DNA of 51,255 nucleotides from Alphaproteobacteria bacterium (GTDB taxonomy: Bacteria; Pseudomonadota; Alphaproteobacteria; Rs-D84). Below are positions 16,153 through 23,938 of the stretch, in pieces (the first letter of the stretch is position 1; each line of letters begins with the position of its first letter). Under the pieces are notes generated by a model. It worked only from the letters and a program-made list of their open reading frames with translations. It did no database searches and had not been told where the DNA came from. The stretch lies in contig JAFZHX010000006.1 of NCBI GenBank assembly GCA_017554665.1, forward strand, positions 1 to 51,255, in the 5' to 3' direction. Position numbers and translations under genes: made by a program.

Positions 16153-17436
16153 TTATTTATATTCAGAAATAAGTTGTTGAATTTGCGCAGATAACACCAA
16201 ATCCAAAGACTGTTGTTTTTCAATTTGACGAATCGCATACAATACTGTTGCATGATCACGACCGCCAACAAAATTTCCTATTTCACTTAAAGACAAACCT
16301 GTAACCTGTTTCAATACAACCATCATAATTTGACGTGCCAAAACCAATGAACGACTGCGACCATTACCACATACTGCATCATATGAAACAGCCAACTTTT
16401 CACACATTTCACGAACCATAGCAGATGGTGTCTTTGTCTTTTGCAAAGTGTCTGACAATAAACGTTGTGCAATTTCCATATCAACACTTGCGCCCATCAA
16501 ATCTGTATAAGTCTTAATCTTGTTAGCAATACCAGCAACCAAATGTCCATCGTTCGCAATGCGTTGTACCAATGCAGCAGAAACATCAGAAGAAACACCA
16601 GCGCGTTGCAACATAACACCCTTTACATAGGCATTTGGTGCAACAACATCAACTGTCAAACCAGAAGCAAACAAAGACTGAACACTGCGCTCAAAACCTG
16701 TCAAATTATTAGGTGCAACATTTGATGTCAAAACAACATTTTTACCCATATTACGCAAATCAACAACCAACTGAACAAATTCTTCGGTCGAAGCCTTTTT
16801 GCCTGACAAAGTCTGAACATCATCCAAGATAAATGTATCACAATTACGGCAAAAATCTTTGAAAGCAAAAACATTGTGTTCTTTTAAAGAACGAGTAAAT
16901 TCAGAAACAAACTGAGCACCTGTCATTTTAACAACACGACCTGCTGCAGAATTTGCAATACAATCTGCCAATAAAGTCTTGCCACAACCGGAAACACCAT
17001 AAATAAATAGCGGTGAAAATGATACCAAACCAGCCGCTATTTTTTTACACGCAGATAAAACGAACAAATTTTCATCACAACAAACAAAAGATTCAAAACC
17101 TGCTGTTGTTTTTGGTGCAACCTGTGCAGGCATAAATACCTGAGTCTTGTTGTCATTTGCAACAGGAGCAACAGCAACAGTTGCAGCTGTGCGCACAACA
17201 ATCTTAACATCCAAGCCAAATTCACTTGCAACAGCTTTGATAACATTTGCATGAACACTATTGATAAAGTCTGCCGAGAATTGATTTTGTGCACCCAGCA
17301 CTAATGTATTATCTATTACTTCAAAATTCAGTGGAGAAATCCAAGATTTAAAACTAGCAGAATCGATTTTTGCGGCAATAGCCCCCTTGATATTTTCCAA
17401 GTTTATCATCAAATTTGCTGTTGCCATTGTCTGCAT
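16153..17436 (-). CDS. dnaA: Chromosomal replication initiator DnaA, divergent AAA+ domain
   Basis: Initiator that binds DnaA boxes and melts oriC. The start at 17436 follows AGGAG by eight bases and gives 427 aa, short for DnaA (usually 450-520). Domain I (1-75) is recognisable, the linker is short, and domain III has Walker A GVSGCGKT (147-154) and Walker B FILDDVQ (DD at 205-206). Domain IV carries the classic DNA-binding signature GGRDHATVLYAI. Odd points: Thr is followed by LL rather than HLL, and where DnaA normally has RSRF (arginine finger) this reads QSLF. It is not beside dnaN. It may be the true but divergent DnaA or a second copy. Confidence 0.85.
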   Translation of the reverse strand: MQTMATANLMINLENIKGAIAAKIDSASFKSWISPLNFEVIDNTLVLGAQNQFSADFINSVHANVIKAVASEFGLDVKIVVRTAATVAVAPVANDNKTQVFMPAQVAPKTTAGFESFVCCDENLFVLSACKKIAAGLVSFSPLFIYGVSGCGKTLLADCIANSAAGRVVKMTGAQFVSEFTRSLKEHNVFAFKDFCRNCDTFILDDVQTLSGKKASTEEFVQLVVDLRNMGKNVVLTSNVAPNNLTGFERSVQSLFASGLTVDVVAPNAYVKGVMLQRAGVSSDVSAALVQRIANDGHLVAGIANKIKTYTDLMGASVDMEIAQRLLSDTLQKTKTPSAMVREMCEKLAVSYDAVCGNGRSRSLVLARQIMMVVLKQVTGLSLSEIGNFVGGRDHATVLYAIRQIEKQQSLDLVLSAQIQQLISEYK

Positions 17437-17511
17437 ATTGTTTTCTCCTTTCCTTCCCTTCAAAGAGTTTCCTGCCCTTTCAACAAAAGAAGTTTTAATT
17501 CCTTTTGCCTA

Positions 17512-17612
17512 TATTCAAAACACCGAAACTTTATAATTAAATTATATGTTCCAAATCCTAGAACAACCTGACTAAAAGATTAAATCTGACGTTCTAAAAC
17601 TTGTTTTGAATA
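17512..17612. repeat. Long-range 11-bp inverted repeat upstream of dnaA
   Basis: TATTCAAAACA (17512-17522) and its exact complement TGTTTTGAATA (17602-17612) are 79 bases apart, within the likely dnaA 5' leader. It could be two half-sites of a DNA-binding protein or the base of a large hairpin. Confidence 0.65.
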
Positions 17613-17659
17613 CGTCAAATAATCTATAAGATAAAATTCAGATTACAACAGAATATTGA

Positions 17660-17688
17660 TTAAAAATCGAACATTTATTTTTTGACAA
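17660..17688 (-). promoter_or_regulatory. Candidate dnaA promoter
   Basis: On the minus strand, TTGTCA (17683-17688), 17-base spacer, TTTTAA (17660-17665). The -10 box is weak, and the leader to the start codon would be about 215 bases. Confidence 0.4.
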
Positions 17689-17719
17689 CAATTCGGATTT
17701 TTACTAGTTTTCTGCGGTT

Positions 17720-17740
17720 TGTATATACACTGTATATACA
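17720..17740. promoter_or_regulatory. Two tandem palindromic decamers (operator-like)
   Basis: TGTATATACA occurs twice (17720-17729 and 17731-17740) separated by one C. Each decamer is a perfect palindrome and their centres are 11 bp apart, about one helical turn, as expected for two dimers binding the same face. They lie upstream of the candidate dnaA promoter. Confidence 0.6.
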
Positions 17741-17749
17741 TCAAAAGCA

Positions 17750-18772
17750 TTACATTCTGACATACCCACCGTCAACTTTTCGCACCAAACCTTGTAATTC
17801 TAACACAACTAAATCTGCTTTGATTTCCGAAACAGTTTTTTTGACAAGTTGTGCCAATACAGATTCTGACACTGGAACAACACCAAGTTTATCAATTAAA
17901 CTTTTTTCCGAATCGATTTTTTTTTCATTTTTTATTTTTGCATCATCATTTTTTACTATTTTGAAAAAGTCTTGAACCCCCAAACACAACTTTGCTTCAC
18001 CAGACCGAATCAGCGAGTTCGGCCCCAACCCGCGCAAATCTGCAGGATGCGAAGGAATCGCCCAAACATCTCGTTCAAAATCGATTGCGAATCGTGCAGT
18101 TATCATAGAACCAGACTTTAAATCTGCTTCACCCAAGATTAACTTGTCCGCCAATCCTGCGAGCCAACGATTTCGCTGCACAAAGTTAGTTGCGACTGGC
18201 ACAAAACCGACTGGCATTTCGCTAAGTATTACACCCCGCTCTACAATCTCCCAATACAGCGATTCATTTTCCAGTGGCCAAATATAATCTACCCCACCTG
18301 CCAAGACTGCGATTGTCTGAGCATTTCCATTTGCACGCAACGCGCCACGATGAGCAGCTGTATCTGTTCCAATAGCCATTCCAGAAACCACAGCGATATT
18401 ATTTTCCGCAAAAGCACAAGCAATATCTGCAACAAACCCCATACCTGTTGCGGTTGCATGTCGCGTCCCAACAATAGATACCTTTTTCTTTTTCAAAACC
18501 TCTATATTTCCGCGTACAGTTATAATTGGCGGATGATTTTTCAAGCATTTTAATTCACTTGGGTATAAATCATCATCATCTGATATATATATAATGTTAT
18601 TATGTTGTGCAAAATCCATTTCACGCGCCACAGCATCTTTCAAACCTACTGGTACATCCATATTTTTGACAACATTTGTTGCACTACCAAACTTGTCAAC
18701 AAGTTGTGCATAACGCACAGGTCCTATTTTAGGGGTACGAATTATCAACAACTTTTCAAACAAATCAGCCAT
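17750..18772 (-). CDS. dprA: DNA processing protein DprA
   Basis: Binds incoming single-stranded DNA during transformation and loads RecA. The start at 18772 gives 340 aa. The Rossmann-like core has GTRHATATG, VSGMAIGTDTAAHRGAL, VLAGGVDYIWP, RNRWLAGLADKLILGEA and KSGSMITAR. A C-terminal winged-helix domain (about 285-340) follows a Lys/Asp-rich linker. There is no ribosome site and TATAGT lies six bases before the ATG, just downstream of another gene's terminator, so the mRNA is probably leaderless. dprA alone does not prove natural competence. Confidence 0.95.
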   Translation of the reverse strand: MADLFEKLLIIRTPKIGPVRYAQLVDKFGSATNVVKNMDVPVGLKDAVAREMDFAQHNNIIYISDDDDLYPSELKCLKNHPPIITVRGNIEVLKKKKVSIVGTRHATATGMGFVADIACAFAENNIAVVSGMAIGTDTAAHRGALRANGNAQTIAVLAGGVDYIWPLENESLYWEIVERGVILSEMPVGFVPVATNFVQRNRWLAGLADKLILGEADLKSGSMITARFAIDFERDVWAIPSHPADLRGLGPNSLIRSGEAKLCLGVQDFFKIVKNDDAKIKNEKKIDSEKSLIDKLGVVPVSESVLAQLVKKTVSEIKADLVVLELQGLVRKVDGGYVRM

Positions 18773-18778
18773 AGTTAT

Positions 18779-18784
18779 ACTATA
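18779..18784 (-). promoter_or_regulatory. -10 box of a probable leaderless dprA promoter
   Basis: TATAGT on the minus strand, six bases before the dprA ATG. Only 38 bases separate that ATG from the terminator of the upstream gene, so a dprA promoter must lie here unless read-through is used. No strong -35 box is visible. Confidence 0.5.
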
Positions 18785-18810
18785 TGATAAAAACAAGATT
18801 AAAAACCAAT

Positions 18811-18838
18811 AAAAAAATCCGCCAAAGCGGATTTTTTT
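18811..18838 (-). terminator. Terminator of the 279-aa secreted protein gene
   Basis: AAAAAAATCCGC (18811-18822), loop CAAA, GCGGATTTTTTT (18827-18838); on the minus strand the stem ends in seven T. Confidence 0.92.
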
Positions 18839-18850
18839 ATAGTCTTATGA

Positions 18851-19690
18851 TTATTTGACCAGATCAAACAATCCCTTGTACTTGACACAACCATCGTTTG
18901 TTTCGTATTCGCCAACGCACTTTTGTTTTAGTATGCTCAACTGAGCAATAATTTTATCATAAGCAGCTTTGTCTTTCTGCTCTAATACCAAGATCTGAGA
19001 GCGCCACAATTCTTCGCCTTCCAAAGCTTTCTGACCTTCGACCTTGCCACCGATAAGTTTATTACCGAACAATTCCATTGCGCCTACACCCAAAGCTGCA
19101 CCACCAACTGTTGCACCAACTGTACCCCAAACACGAGCTTTTTTCTTGGCATCCAAAATTCTTTGACGCATATTATCAGCACTTACCCAAGAACCACAAG
19201 TAATACCCTGACCCATTTCAAAATATTTAGCTTCGATATCAGAGATATCAATTCTTTCATCATCTGTACCGATATTAACTTTTACAAAACAAGCATTATT
19301 TTCTGGGCTAACAGTATCTTCAACCATAGAAGCATAACCTGCACCAACACTGCTACGAGCGGCCCAAACGAAAGTATCACCAACACCGATATTATTAGAC
19401 ATACAAGCCGTACGTTCTTTTTCACGCTTATCTACAACTACTTCTTCTGTAACTTCTTCTGTAACTTCTTCTGTTTCAGTTTGATCACCAGTAGAAGTTG
19501 TAGGAGTATTAACCGAAGCGCCATTACCCGTTGAAGATTTCATTGAATAGATTTGATTTCTTGAAACGGTTGCACGTGAAGAAGCATCAGACTGACTCAT
19601 CATAGAAACACGACCGCGTCCAGCAGGTGTAGCAGCGACAGCATTTGTCATAATTAAACAACCGATGAACATAGAAAACATTTTTTTCAT
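18851..19690 (-). CDS. Secreted hypothetical protein with glycine-zipper segment, 279 aa
   Basis: Signal peptide 1-19 (cut after AVA), then a Ser/Thr-rich region with a tandem TEEV repeat (three 12-base DNA units near 19440-19473, open to slippage). The globular part has Cys96, 134, 164, 260 and 268. A Lys-rich stretch (KKKAR) is followed by a small-residue hydrophobic segment VWGTVGATVGGAALGVGA at about 187-205, matching the pattern seen in other secreted proteins of this window. Promoter, AAGGGG ribosome site and terminator are all present. The family is not recognised. Confidence 0.8.
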   Translation of the reverse strand: MKKMFSMFIGCLIMTNAVAATPAGRGRVSMMSQSDASSRATVSRNQIYSMKSSTGNGASVNTPTTSTGDQTETEEVTEEVTEEVVVDKREKERTACMSNNIGVGDTFVWAARSSVGAGYASMVEDTVSPENNACFVKVNIGTDDERIDISDIEAKYFEMGQGITCGSWVSADNMRQRILDAKKKARVWGTVGATVGGAALGVGAMELFGNKLIGGKVEGQKALEGEELWRSQILVLEQKDKAAYDKIIAQLSILKQKCVGEYETNDGCVKYKGLFDLVK

Positions 19691-19726
19691 ATTCTCAACC
19701 CCTTATAATAAATTCCTTTCCATAGA

Positions 19727-19735
19727 ATTATATCA
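19727..19735 (-). promoter_or_regulatory. Extended -10 promoter of the 279-aa secreted protein
   Basis: TGATATAAT on the minus strand, in the gap after plsY. No strong -35 box is seen, as expected for an extended -10 promoter. Confidence 0.55.
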
Positions 19736-19777
19736 CAACTCAAACAAAAAGAAAAGCCCTTATTGAAAAAATTATAA

Positions 19778-20365
19778 TTATTTTTTCCACTTCCACTCTA
19801 TTTTAGATTCTTTACCTGAAAAAAGTCTTCCAAGATTAGCCTTATGTCTCCACAAGCAAAGCAGACCAATTGCCAAGAAAGCGAAACCTATATTGACACT
19901 GATTGCAAAGCCCAGCACAGGAATCAAGCAGAAAACAATAGTTGCGCCCAAGGAAGAAATACCACTTGTCAGCGCGACAATCAGCCATTCGATTCCACAG
20001 ACGACGAACGACATTGGGCTTATTGCCAACAAGACCCCAAACAACGAAGAAATACCTTTTCCACCTTTGAAACCCAACCACACAGGATAGCAATGTCCAA
20101 CGATTGCGACAAAACCGCACCAAGCAGCCAAAGCATTTCCTGCAACATATCTACCGACAAACACAGCAGCGATTGCCTTGGCCATATCCAGCAACCAGAC
20201 CAATCCAGCCATACGCAAACCACCGACCCTCATAACATTTGTTGCGCCGATATTTCCACTACCTACCTTGCGCAAATCGCCCTTACCCAGCAATTTTGTA
20301 AGCAATAACCCCATTGGCACAGACCCTAATAAATAAGCAAAAACTAAAGTTAAAATATAAATCAT
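19778..20365 (-). CDS. plsY: Glycerol-3-phosphate acyltransferase PlsY
   Basis: Membrane enzyme that transfers acyl from acyl-phosphate to glycerol-3-phosphate, the first step of phospholipid synthesis. The start at 20365 (195 aa) follows AAGGAAAATAAT and keeps clear of the divergent rpsT gene; a longer reading would overlap it. Five membrane segments and the motifs GSGNIGATN, GFKGGKGISS and WRHKANLGRL are present. Confidence 0.95.
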   Translation of the reverse strand: MIYILTLVFAYLLGSVPMGLLLTKLLGKGDLRKVGSGNIGATNVMRVGGLRMAGLVWLLDMAKAIAAVFVGRYVAGNALAAWCGFVAIVGHCYPVWLGFKGGKGISSLFGVLLAISPMSFVVCGIEWLIVALTSGISSLGATIVFCLIPVLGFAISVNIGFAFLAIGLLCLWRHKANLGRLFSGKESKIEWKWKK

Positions 20366-20437
20366 ATTATTTTCCTTGATTTTATGTTTGTTTTTTATAA
20401 AATAGCAGAAACATTTAGAAAATAAAAGGAAAATAAC

Positions 20438-20698
20438 GTGGCAAATCATAAGTCATCTGAAAAAAGAATTTTGGTAACAGCCAAAAAGAACGCAATCAAC
20501 ACAGCACGTCGCAGCGCGGTTAAAACAGCAACAAAGAAAGCATTGGTCGCTATTGAATCTGGCGACAAGGCTGCTGCTACAACTGCTGCACGCAACGCAG
20601 AAAGCAAGATTATGAAATCTGCTGGCAAAATCATGCCAAAGAAACGTGCTGCTCGCAAGATTTCTCGTTTGGCCAAGAAAGTTTCCAAAATGGCTTAA
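20438..20698 (+). CDS. rpsT: Ribosomal protein bS20
   Basis: Small-subunit primary binding protein, 86 aa, highly basic and helical (MANHKSSEKRILVTAKK...). It starts with GTG, preceded by AAAAGGA at good spacing. A single-gene unit with a terminator directly after it; divergent from plsY. Confidence 0.96.
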   Translation: MANHKSSEKRILVTAKKNAINTARRSAVKTATKKALVAIESGDKAAATTAARNAESKIMKSAGKIMPKKRAARKISRLAKKVSKMA

Positions 20699-20712
20699 TA
20701 AAATCAGAATTA

Positions 20713-20740
20713 AAAAAATCTCCCGTTTGGGGGATTTTTT
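20713..20740 (+). terminator. Terminator after rpsT
   Basis: AAAAAATCTCCC (20713-20724), loop GTTT, GGGGGATTTTTT (20729-20740), with one G-T pair. Confidence 0.9.
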
Positions 20741-20755
20741 TCGAACAAAAAAAAT

Positions 20756-20779
20756 AAACCCCAAAAAATTTTGGGGTTT
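20756..20779 (-). terminator. Terminator of the 417-aa secreted protein
   Basis: AAACCCCAAAA (20756-20766) pairs perfectly with TTTTGGGGTTT (20769-20779). Confidence 0.85.
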
Positions 20780-20782
20780 TGT

Positions 20783-22036
20783 TTATTCGATATAACCAGT
20801 GGACAGCAAGCAAGCTTTATAGTCTTCTGCTGCAATCTTGGTCCAACATTGTTCTAACACAGGTCTATCACGACCTGCCCCCTTGTTACGAATACCATGC
20901 ATATGTTGCTTGTGAATAAAGCCTTTACCAGAAAAATCATCACTCACATAAGAACTACCAGACGAACTGTCGGAAGTTCTACCGGACGAACCACCTGATG
21001 TTCTGCTTGACGAACCACTGGACGAATTACTATTTGTTGGCTTTACTATAGCGACACAACCACCACCAGTTTTATGCTTAAAGCCTTTTGGACACATTGT
21101 ATTATCTGTTTTTCCTATAAAATCAGTCATTGGCCACGACATATCACAACCTGGCACTCTGCCAGAACGAATTACCAACGGCTGCGCTACATAGGTTACA
21201 GTATCATTTGATAAATCTGTTTTAACTTCCTTTAGGACCAATACAGCTTCCGAAGTTTGAGCTTCACCATAACCCTTACAACGACTACCACCCCCAAGCC
21301 CCTCTGGTAGTTCACATTTCAGATTTTTCGCCGCGCTATCTTCAGCAAGAACTCCCTTCTTTTTAATATCAGCATCTCTTGTAAAAAACACAGGTATTCT
21401 TTCTGTTACATCCTGGCCACGAAAAGAAACTTCTTTTAATGCATGTTTTGTCCCATTCGCCAAGTTTCTACGTTTCTGATGCACAGACATATCAGGCGCA
21501 GAAACATTTTCCGGCATTTTACTAAAACAATCAATTCCATCACTGTAATACCCAGGCTTACACAGCCAAAAACAATCTTTTTTCCAACTCTGCCACACAG
21601 AATTCCAATACTCTACATACGAAGGGTCATTTTTAGACGGTGCAGATGCTGAAATATAAACATTACAAAATCTATAACCTTTTTTTGAATATTCGTACGC
21701 AACATAATACTGCACCCCCATACCATACTCTTTACCATTATACGAATACACAAAATTATCCCACAGATAGTCTTCATAATCAGACTGCCCATTAAAAATA
21801 CACCCTCTCCAATCTTTTGAAAAATTCTCAAACCCAGATGTTCCCTTGCCTTCAAAAGAGAAAAAGTTGACATACCATTCATCATTATTATAAGGATTTT
21901 GCTTATGATACGTCTCATCAAACCATATTTTTTCAAGGTTAAAATCATCAATTTCTCTTTTAATGTTCCCACCGCCACGAGCGAACACGTCTGAGCAAAA
22001 TAAAAAAACATAAAAAAACACCAACAAATAACGCAT
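20783..22036 (-). CDS. Secreted hypothetical protein with Ser linker, 417 aa
   Basis: Signal peptide 1-19 (cut after VFA). The N-terminal half is aromatic- and Tyr-rich with Cys-poor globular sequence; WLCKPGYYSDGIDC near 160-175 has EGF-like spacing. A Ser/Gly/Thr linker occupies about 338-368 and a short C-terminal helix-rich part has two Cys (near 402 and 411). The same type of Ser linker occurs in the Cys-module protein, suggesting a shared surface style. A strong promoter lies about 110 bases upstream. The family is not recognised. Confidence 0.78.
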   Translation of the reverse strand: MRYLLVFFYVFLFCSDVFARGGGNIKREIDDFNLEKIWFDETYHKQNPYNNDEWYVNFFSFEGKGTSGFENFSKDWRGCIFNGQSDYEDYLWDNFVYSYNGKEYGMGVQYYVAYEYSKKGYRFCNVYISASAPSKNDPSYVEYWNSVWQSWKKDCFWLCKPGYYSDGIDCFSKMPENVSAPDMSVHQKRRNLANGTKHALKEVSFRGQDVTERIPVFFTRDADIKKKGVLAEDSAAKNLKCELPEGLGGGSRCKGYGEAQTSEAVLVLKEVKTDLSNDTVTYVAQPLVIRSGRVPGCDMSWPMTDFIGKTDNTMCPKGFKHKTGGGCVAIVKPTNSNSSSGSSSRTSGGSSGRTSDSSSGSSYVSDDFSGKGFIHKQHMHGIRNKGAGRDRPVLEQCWTKIAAEDYKACLLSTGYIE

Positions 22037-22145
22037 TTAAAAAACTCCCTATTAAAACACGTTAACGCAAATTGTTAATTTTCATCTGCTCCCGACATTT
22101 GATATGATTTACAAAACTAACAATAAACATTCGTTATCAAAAGAT

Positions 22146-22174
22146 ATTATATCACAAACACACCATATTTACAA
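22146..22174 (-). promoter_or_regulatory. Promoter of the 417-aa secreted protein
   Basis: On the minus strand, TTGTAA (22169-22174), 17-base spacer, TATAAT (22146-22151) with TG before it. It leaves an untranslated leader of about 100 bases. Confidence 0.7.
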
Positions 22175-22179
22175 TACCG

Positions 22180-22208
22180 TTGCAAAAACATTAAAAAAAG
22201 TGTAAATT
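22180..22208 (+). promoter_or_regulatory. Promoter of the RgpF-like gene (leaderless type)
   Basis: TTGCAA (22180-22185), 17-base spacer, TAAATT (22203-22208), then seven bases to the ATG. No ribosome site is present, so the transcript should start at or next to the start codon. The -35 box lies six bases from that of the divergent promoter. Confidence 0.6.
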
Positions 22209-22215
22209 ATATAGC

Positions 22216-23064
22216 ATGAAAACAAAGCGTTTATTTTTATTTGCAGGTTATCATCCAAAAAATATTATCGATGATGCTCTGGTACACTATGTAAAATCTC
22301 TATCTAAATTCGGCGATATCGTACTTTGTATGGATTCTGACTGTCCAGATTCTGAAATAAATAAAATAAAAAAACATACTCTGCACTCTATCACTGCGCG
22401 TCATGGCGAATATGATTTCGGCTCTTACAAGCGCGCATATCTGTGGGCTTGTGATAATCTAAAATTATCCGATTACGACTTTGTGTACTTGGTCAATGAT
22501 TCTGTTTATGGCCCGCTATACCCACTAGACAGATACTTTGACGCAATGGAAAATATGGGGCATCCTGCTTTTGGACTTGTTACAAAAAAATATACAACAC
22601 ACCCACATATTCAATCTTGGTTTATCGGCACAAAACCAGAAATCTTTTTATCTGATTGGTTTGATAAATTTATGCGCCAAATCAAAAAACTCGCTAACAA
22701 AGGACAAATTACCACTTTATATGAAAACGGATTCTCGGAATTGATAGTCAAACACGGCTTTACTTGGGATTGCTTGTACTCGGTTTTCAATCGCGGTGTT
22801 TACAATAAAATCCAAAAACTTTATATGTCCGGCATGCCTTTTATGAAGAAAGTTGCATTTACTCGCAATCATGGTGGTCTTGGTCGTCAGGTTTTATATG
22901 TACTTAATCAAATCGACAAAAAAACAGCCGATGCCATCCTAGATTCCGCTAAACAGCAATATGGCGAACAGCATGTAAAGTGGTTCTTAACAAAAAACAC
23001 TATCAAAATCGCATACAGAAATATAAAACACACTTTGTGCAAGATTTTTATAGAGGGAATATGA
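22216..23064 (+). CDS. Rhamnan synthesis protein F (RgpF) family glycan protein
   Basis: A 282-aa protein of the RgpF family, associated with building rhamnose-containing surface polysaccharide. Diagnostic stretches are HGEYDFGSYKRAY and YDFVYLVNDSVYGPLYPL, followed by the GHPAFGLVTKKY region and HIQSWF. No membrane segment. Its TGA stop overlaps the next start in ATGA, so the two genes are translationally coupled. It is probably the first gene of a plus-strand glycan pair. Confidence 0.82.
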   Translation: MKTKRLFLFAGYHPKNIIDDALVHYVKSLSKFGDIVLCMDSDCPDSEINKIKKHTLHSITARHGEYDFGSYKRAYLWACDNLKLSDYDFVYLVNDSVYGPLYPLDRYFDAMENMGHPAFGLVTKKYTTHPHIQSWFIGTKPEIFLSDWFDKFMRQIKKLANKGQITTLYENGFSELIVKHGFTWDCLYSVFNRGVYNKIQKLYMSGMPFMKKVAFTRNHGGLGRQVLYVLNQIDKKTADAILDSAKQQYGEQHVKWFLTKNTIKIAYRNIKHTLCKIFIEGI

Positions 23065-23912
23065 AAAAAGCACTTAATACAAATCTTAAACGCATCGCAG
23101 TTATAACAATGGCCAGAAACGATGACTTTTTTCTGTCCCGCTGGATAAAATACTATGGCAATCTATTTGGCACAGAAAACCTGTATATCTATCTAGATGG
23201 CACAGATCAAAACATACCAGAAAACGCTGGTGATGCACATGTAACAAAATTGCCTCACCAAGATATGTCGCGCAAAAATGGCGATAAATACCGCATTGGC
23301 TTGATATCTGATTTGGCAAATGAATTGTTAAAAACTTACGACATTGTAATCGGCTGTGATTGCGATGAATTTTTAATTGTTGACCCAAAACTAAACACAA
23401 GCCTGCCAGAATATTTATCAAACAAAAAAATCAAAACAACTCTTTCTGGTTTAGGCTTGGACATCGGTCAACATATGCAACTTGAAAAAACACTTGATGT
23501 ATCAAAGCCGCTTTTAGAACAACGCGCACACGCTTTGCTATCTACCAGATACACAAAGCCAGTTGTAATAAACAAGCCTGTTCGTTGGGGTTCTGGCTTT
23601 CATCGCATAAAAAATCACAACTTTCATATCGACAAGAATTTATTCCTGTTACACTTTGGCGCTGTTGATATGAAGATGCTTGAAACCAAGGCTGCAGCGC
23701 GCGGTGCAGATTGGTTAAATCACTTAAAACGCCGTGGCAATGGCACAATAAACGAAGTATCAAATCGCCCTGCTCGCAGTGAAATATGGTTAAAAATCGC
23801 CCGCTATATTCAAACTTATATTCGCGCTCCATATGCAATCAACAAACCAAATATGCTTGGAATCAAAATTGTTGTTAAAATCCCACAGCGATTTAAAAAA
23901 TCTAATGTATAA
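23061..23912 (+). CDS. Glycosyltransferase family 2-like protein (Glyco_tranf_2_4 type)
   Basis: Probable sugar transferase of 283 aa starting at 23061 (MKKALNTNLK), preceded by GAGGG and overlapping the RgpF stop by four bases. The opening VITMARNDDFFLSRWIKYYG and the acidic motif CDCDEFLI (DxD equivalent) match the family that copies an aligned 'work from a distance' fold rather than classic GT-A processive enzymes. The substrate is unknown. Paired with the RgpF gene, it likely adds or polymerises surface glycan. Confidence 0.75.
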   Translation: MKKALNTNLKRIAVITMARNDDFFLSRWIKYYGNLFGTENLYIYLDGTDQNIPENAGDAHVTKLPHQDMSRKNGDKYRIGLISDLANELLKTYDIVIGCDCDEFLIVDPKLNTSLPEYLSNKKIKTTLSGLGLDIGQHMQLEKTLDVSKPLLEQRAHALLSTRYTKPVVINKPVRWGSGFHRIKNHNFHIDKNLFLLHFGAVDMKMLETKAAARGADWLNHLKRRGNGTINEVSNRPARSEIWLKIARYIQTYIRAPYAINKPNMLGIKIVVKIPQRFKKSNV

Positions 23913-23913
23913 A

Positions 23914-23937
23914 AAAAAGACGCAAATGCGTCTTTTT
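23914..23937. terminator. Bidirectional terminator at the convergent glycan genes
   Basis: AAAAAGACGC (23914-23923), loop AAAT, GCGTCTTTTT (23928-23937). It serves the plus-strand pair and the minus-strand operon that ends at 23939. Confidence 0.9.
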
Positions 23938-23938
23938 C

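Larger units (their letters stand above)
17437..17749. other. Non-coding region upstream of dnaA
   Basis: 313 AT-rich bases between the dprA stop and the dnaA start. No gene or tRNA is visible. It holds a candidate dnaA promoter, a long-range 11-bp inverted repeat and two tandem palindromic decamers. I found no clear DnaA boxes of the TTATCCACA type, so there is no direct evidence that it is oriC. Confidence 0.7.

Noticed and set aside
17437..17749. oriC next to dnaA
   Set aside because: No cluster of TTATCCACA-like boxes and no dnaN neighbour; proximity to dnaA alone is not enough.
18779..18810. tRNA or small RNA between the 279-aa gene and dprA
   Set aside because: The only structure is a standard terminator; the remaining 38 bases are AT-rich and look like a promoter.
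22980..23060. Upstream extension of the second plus-strand glycosyltransferase
   Set aside because: The extra 27 codons overlap the RgpF-like gene and have no family similarity; the ATG at 23061 has a GAGGG site and ATGA coupling.
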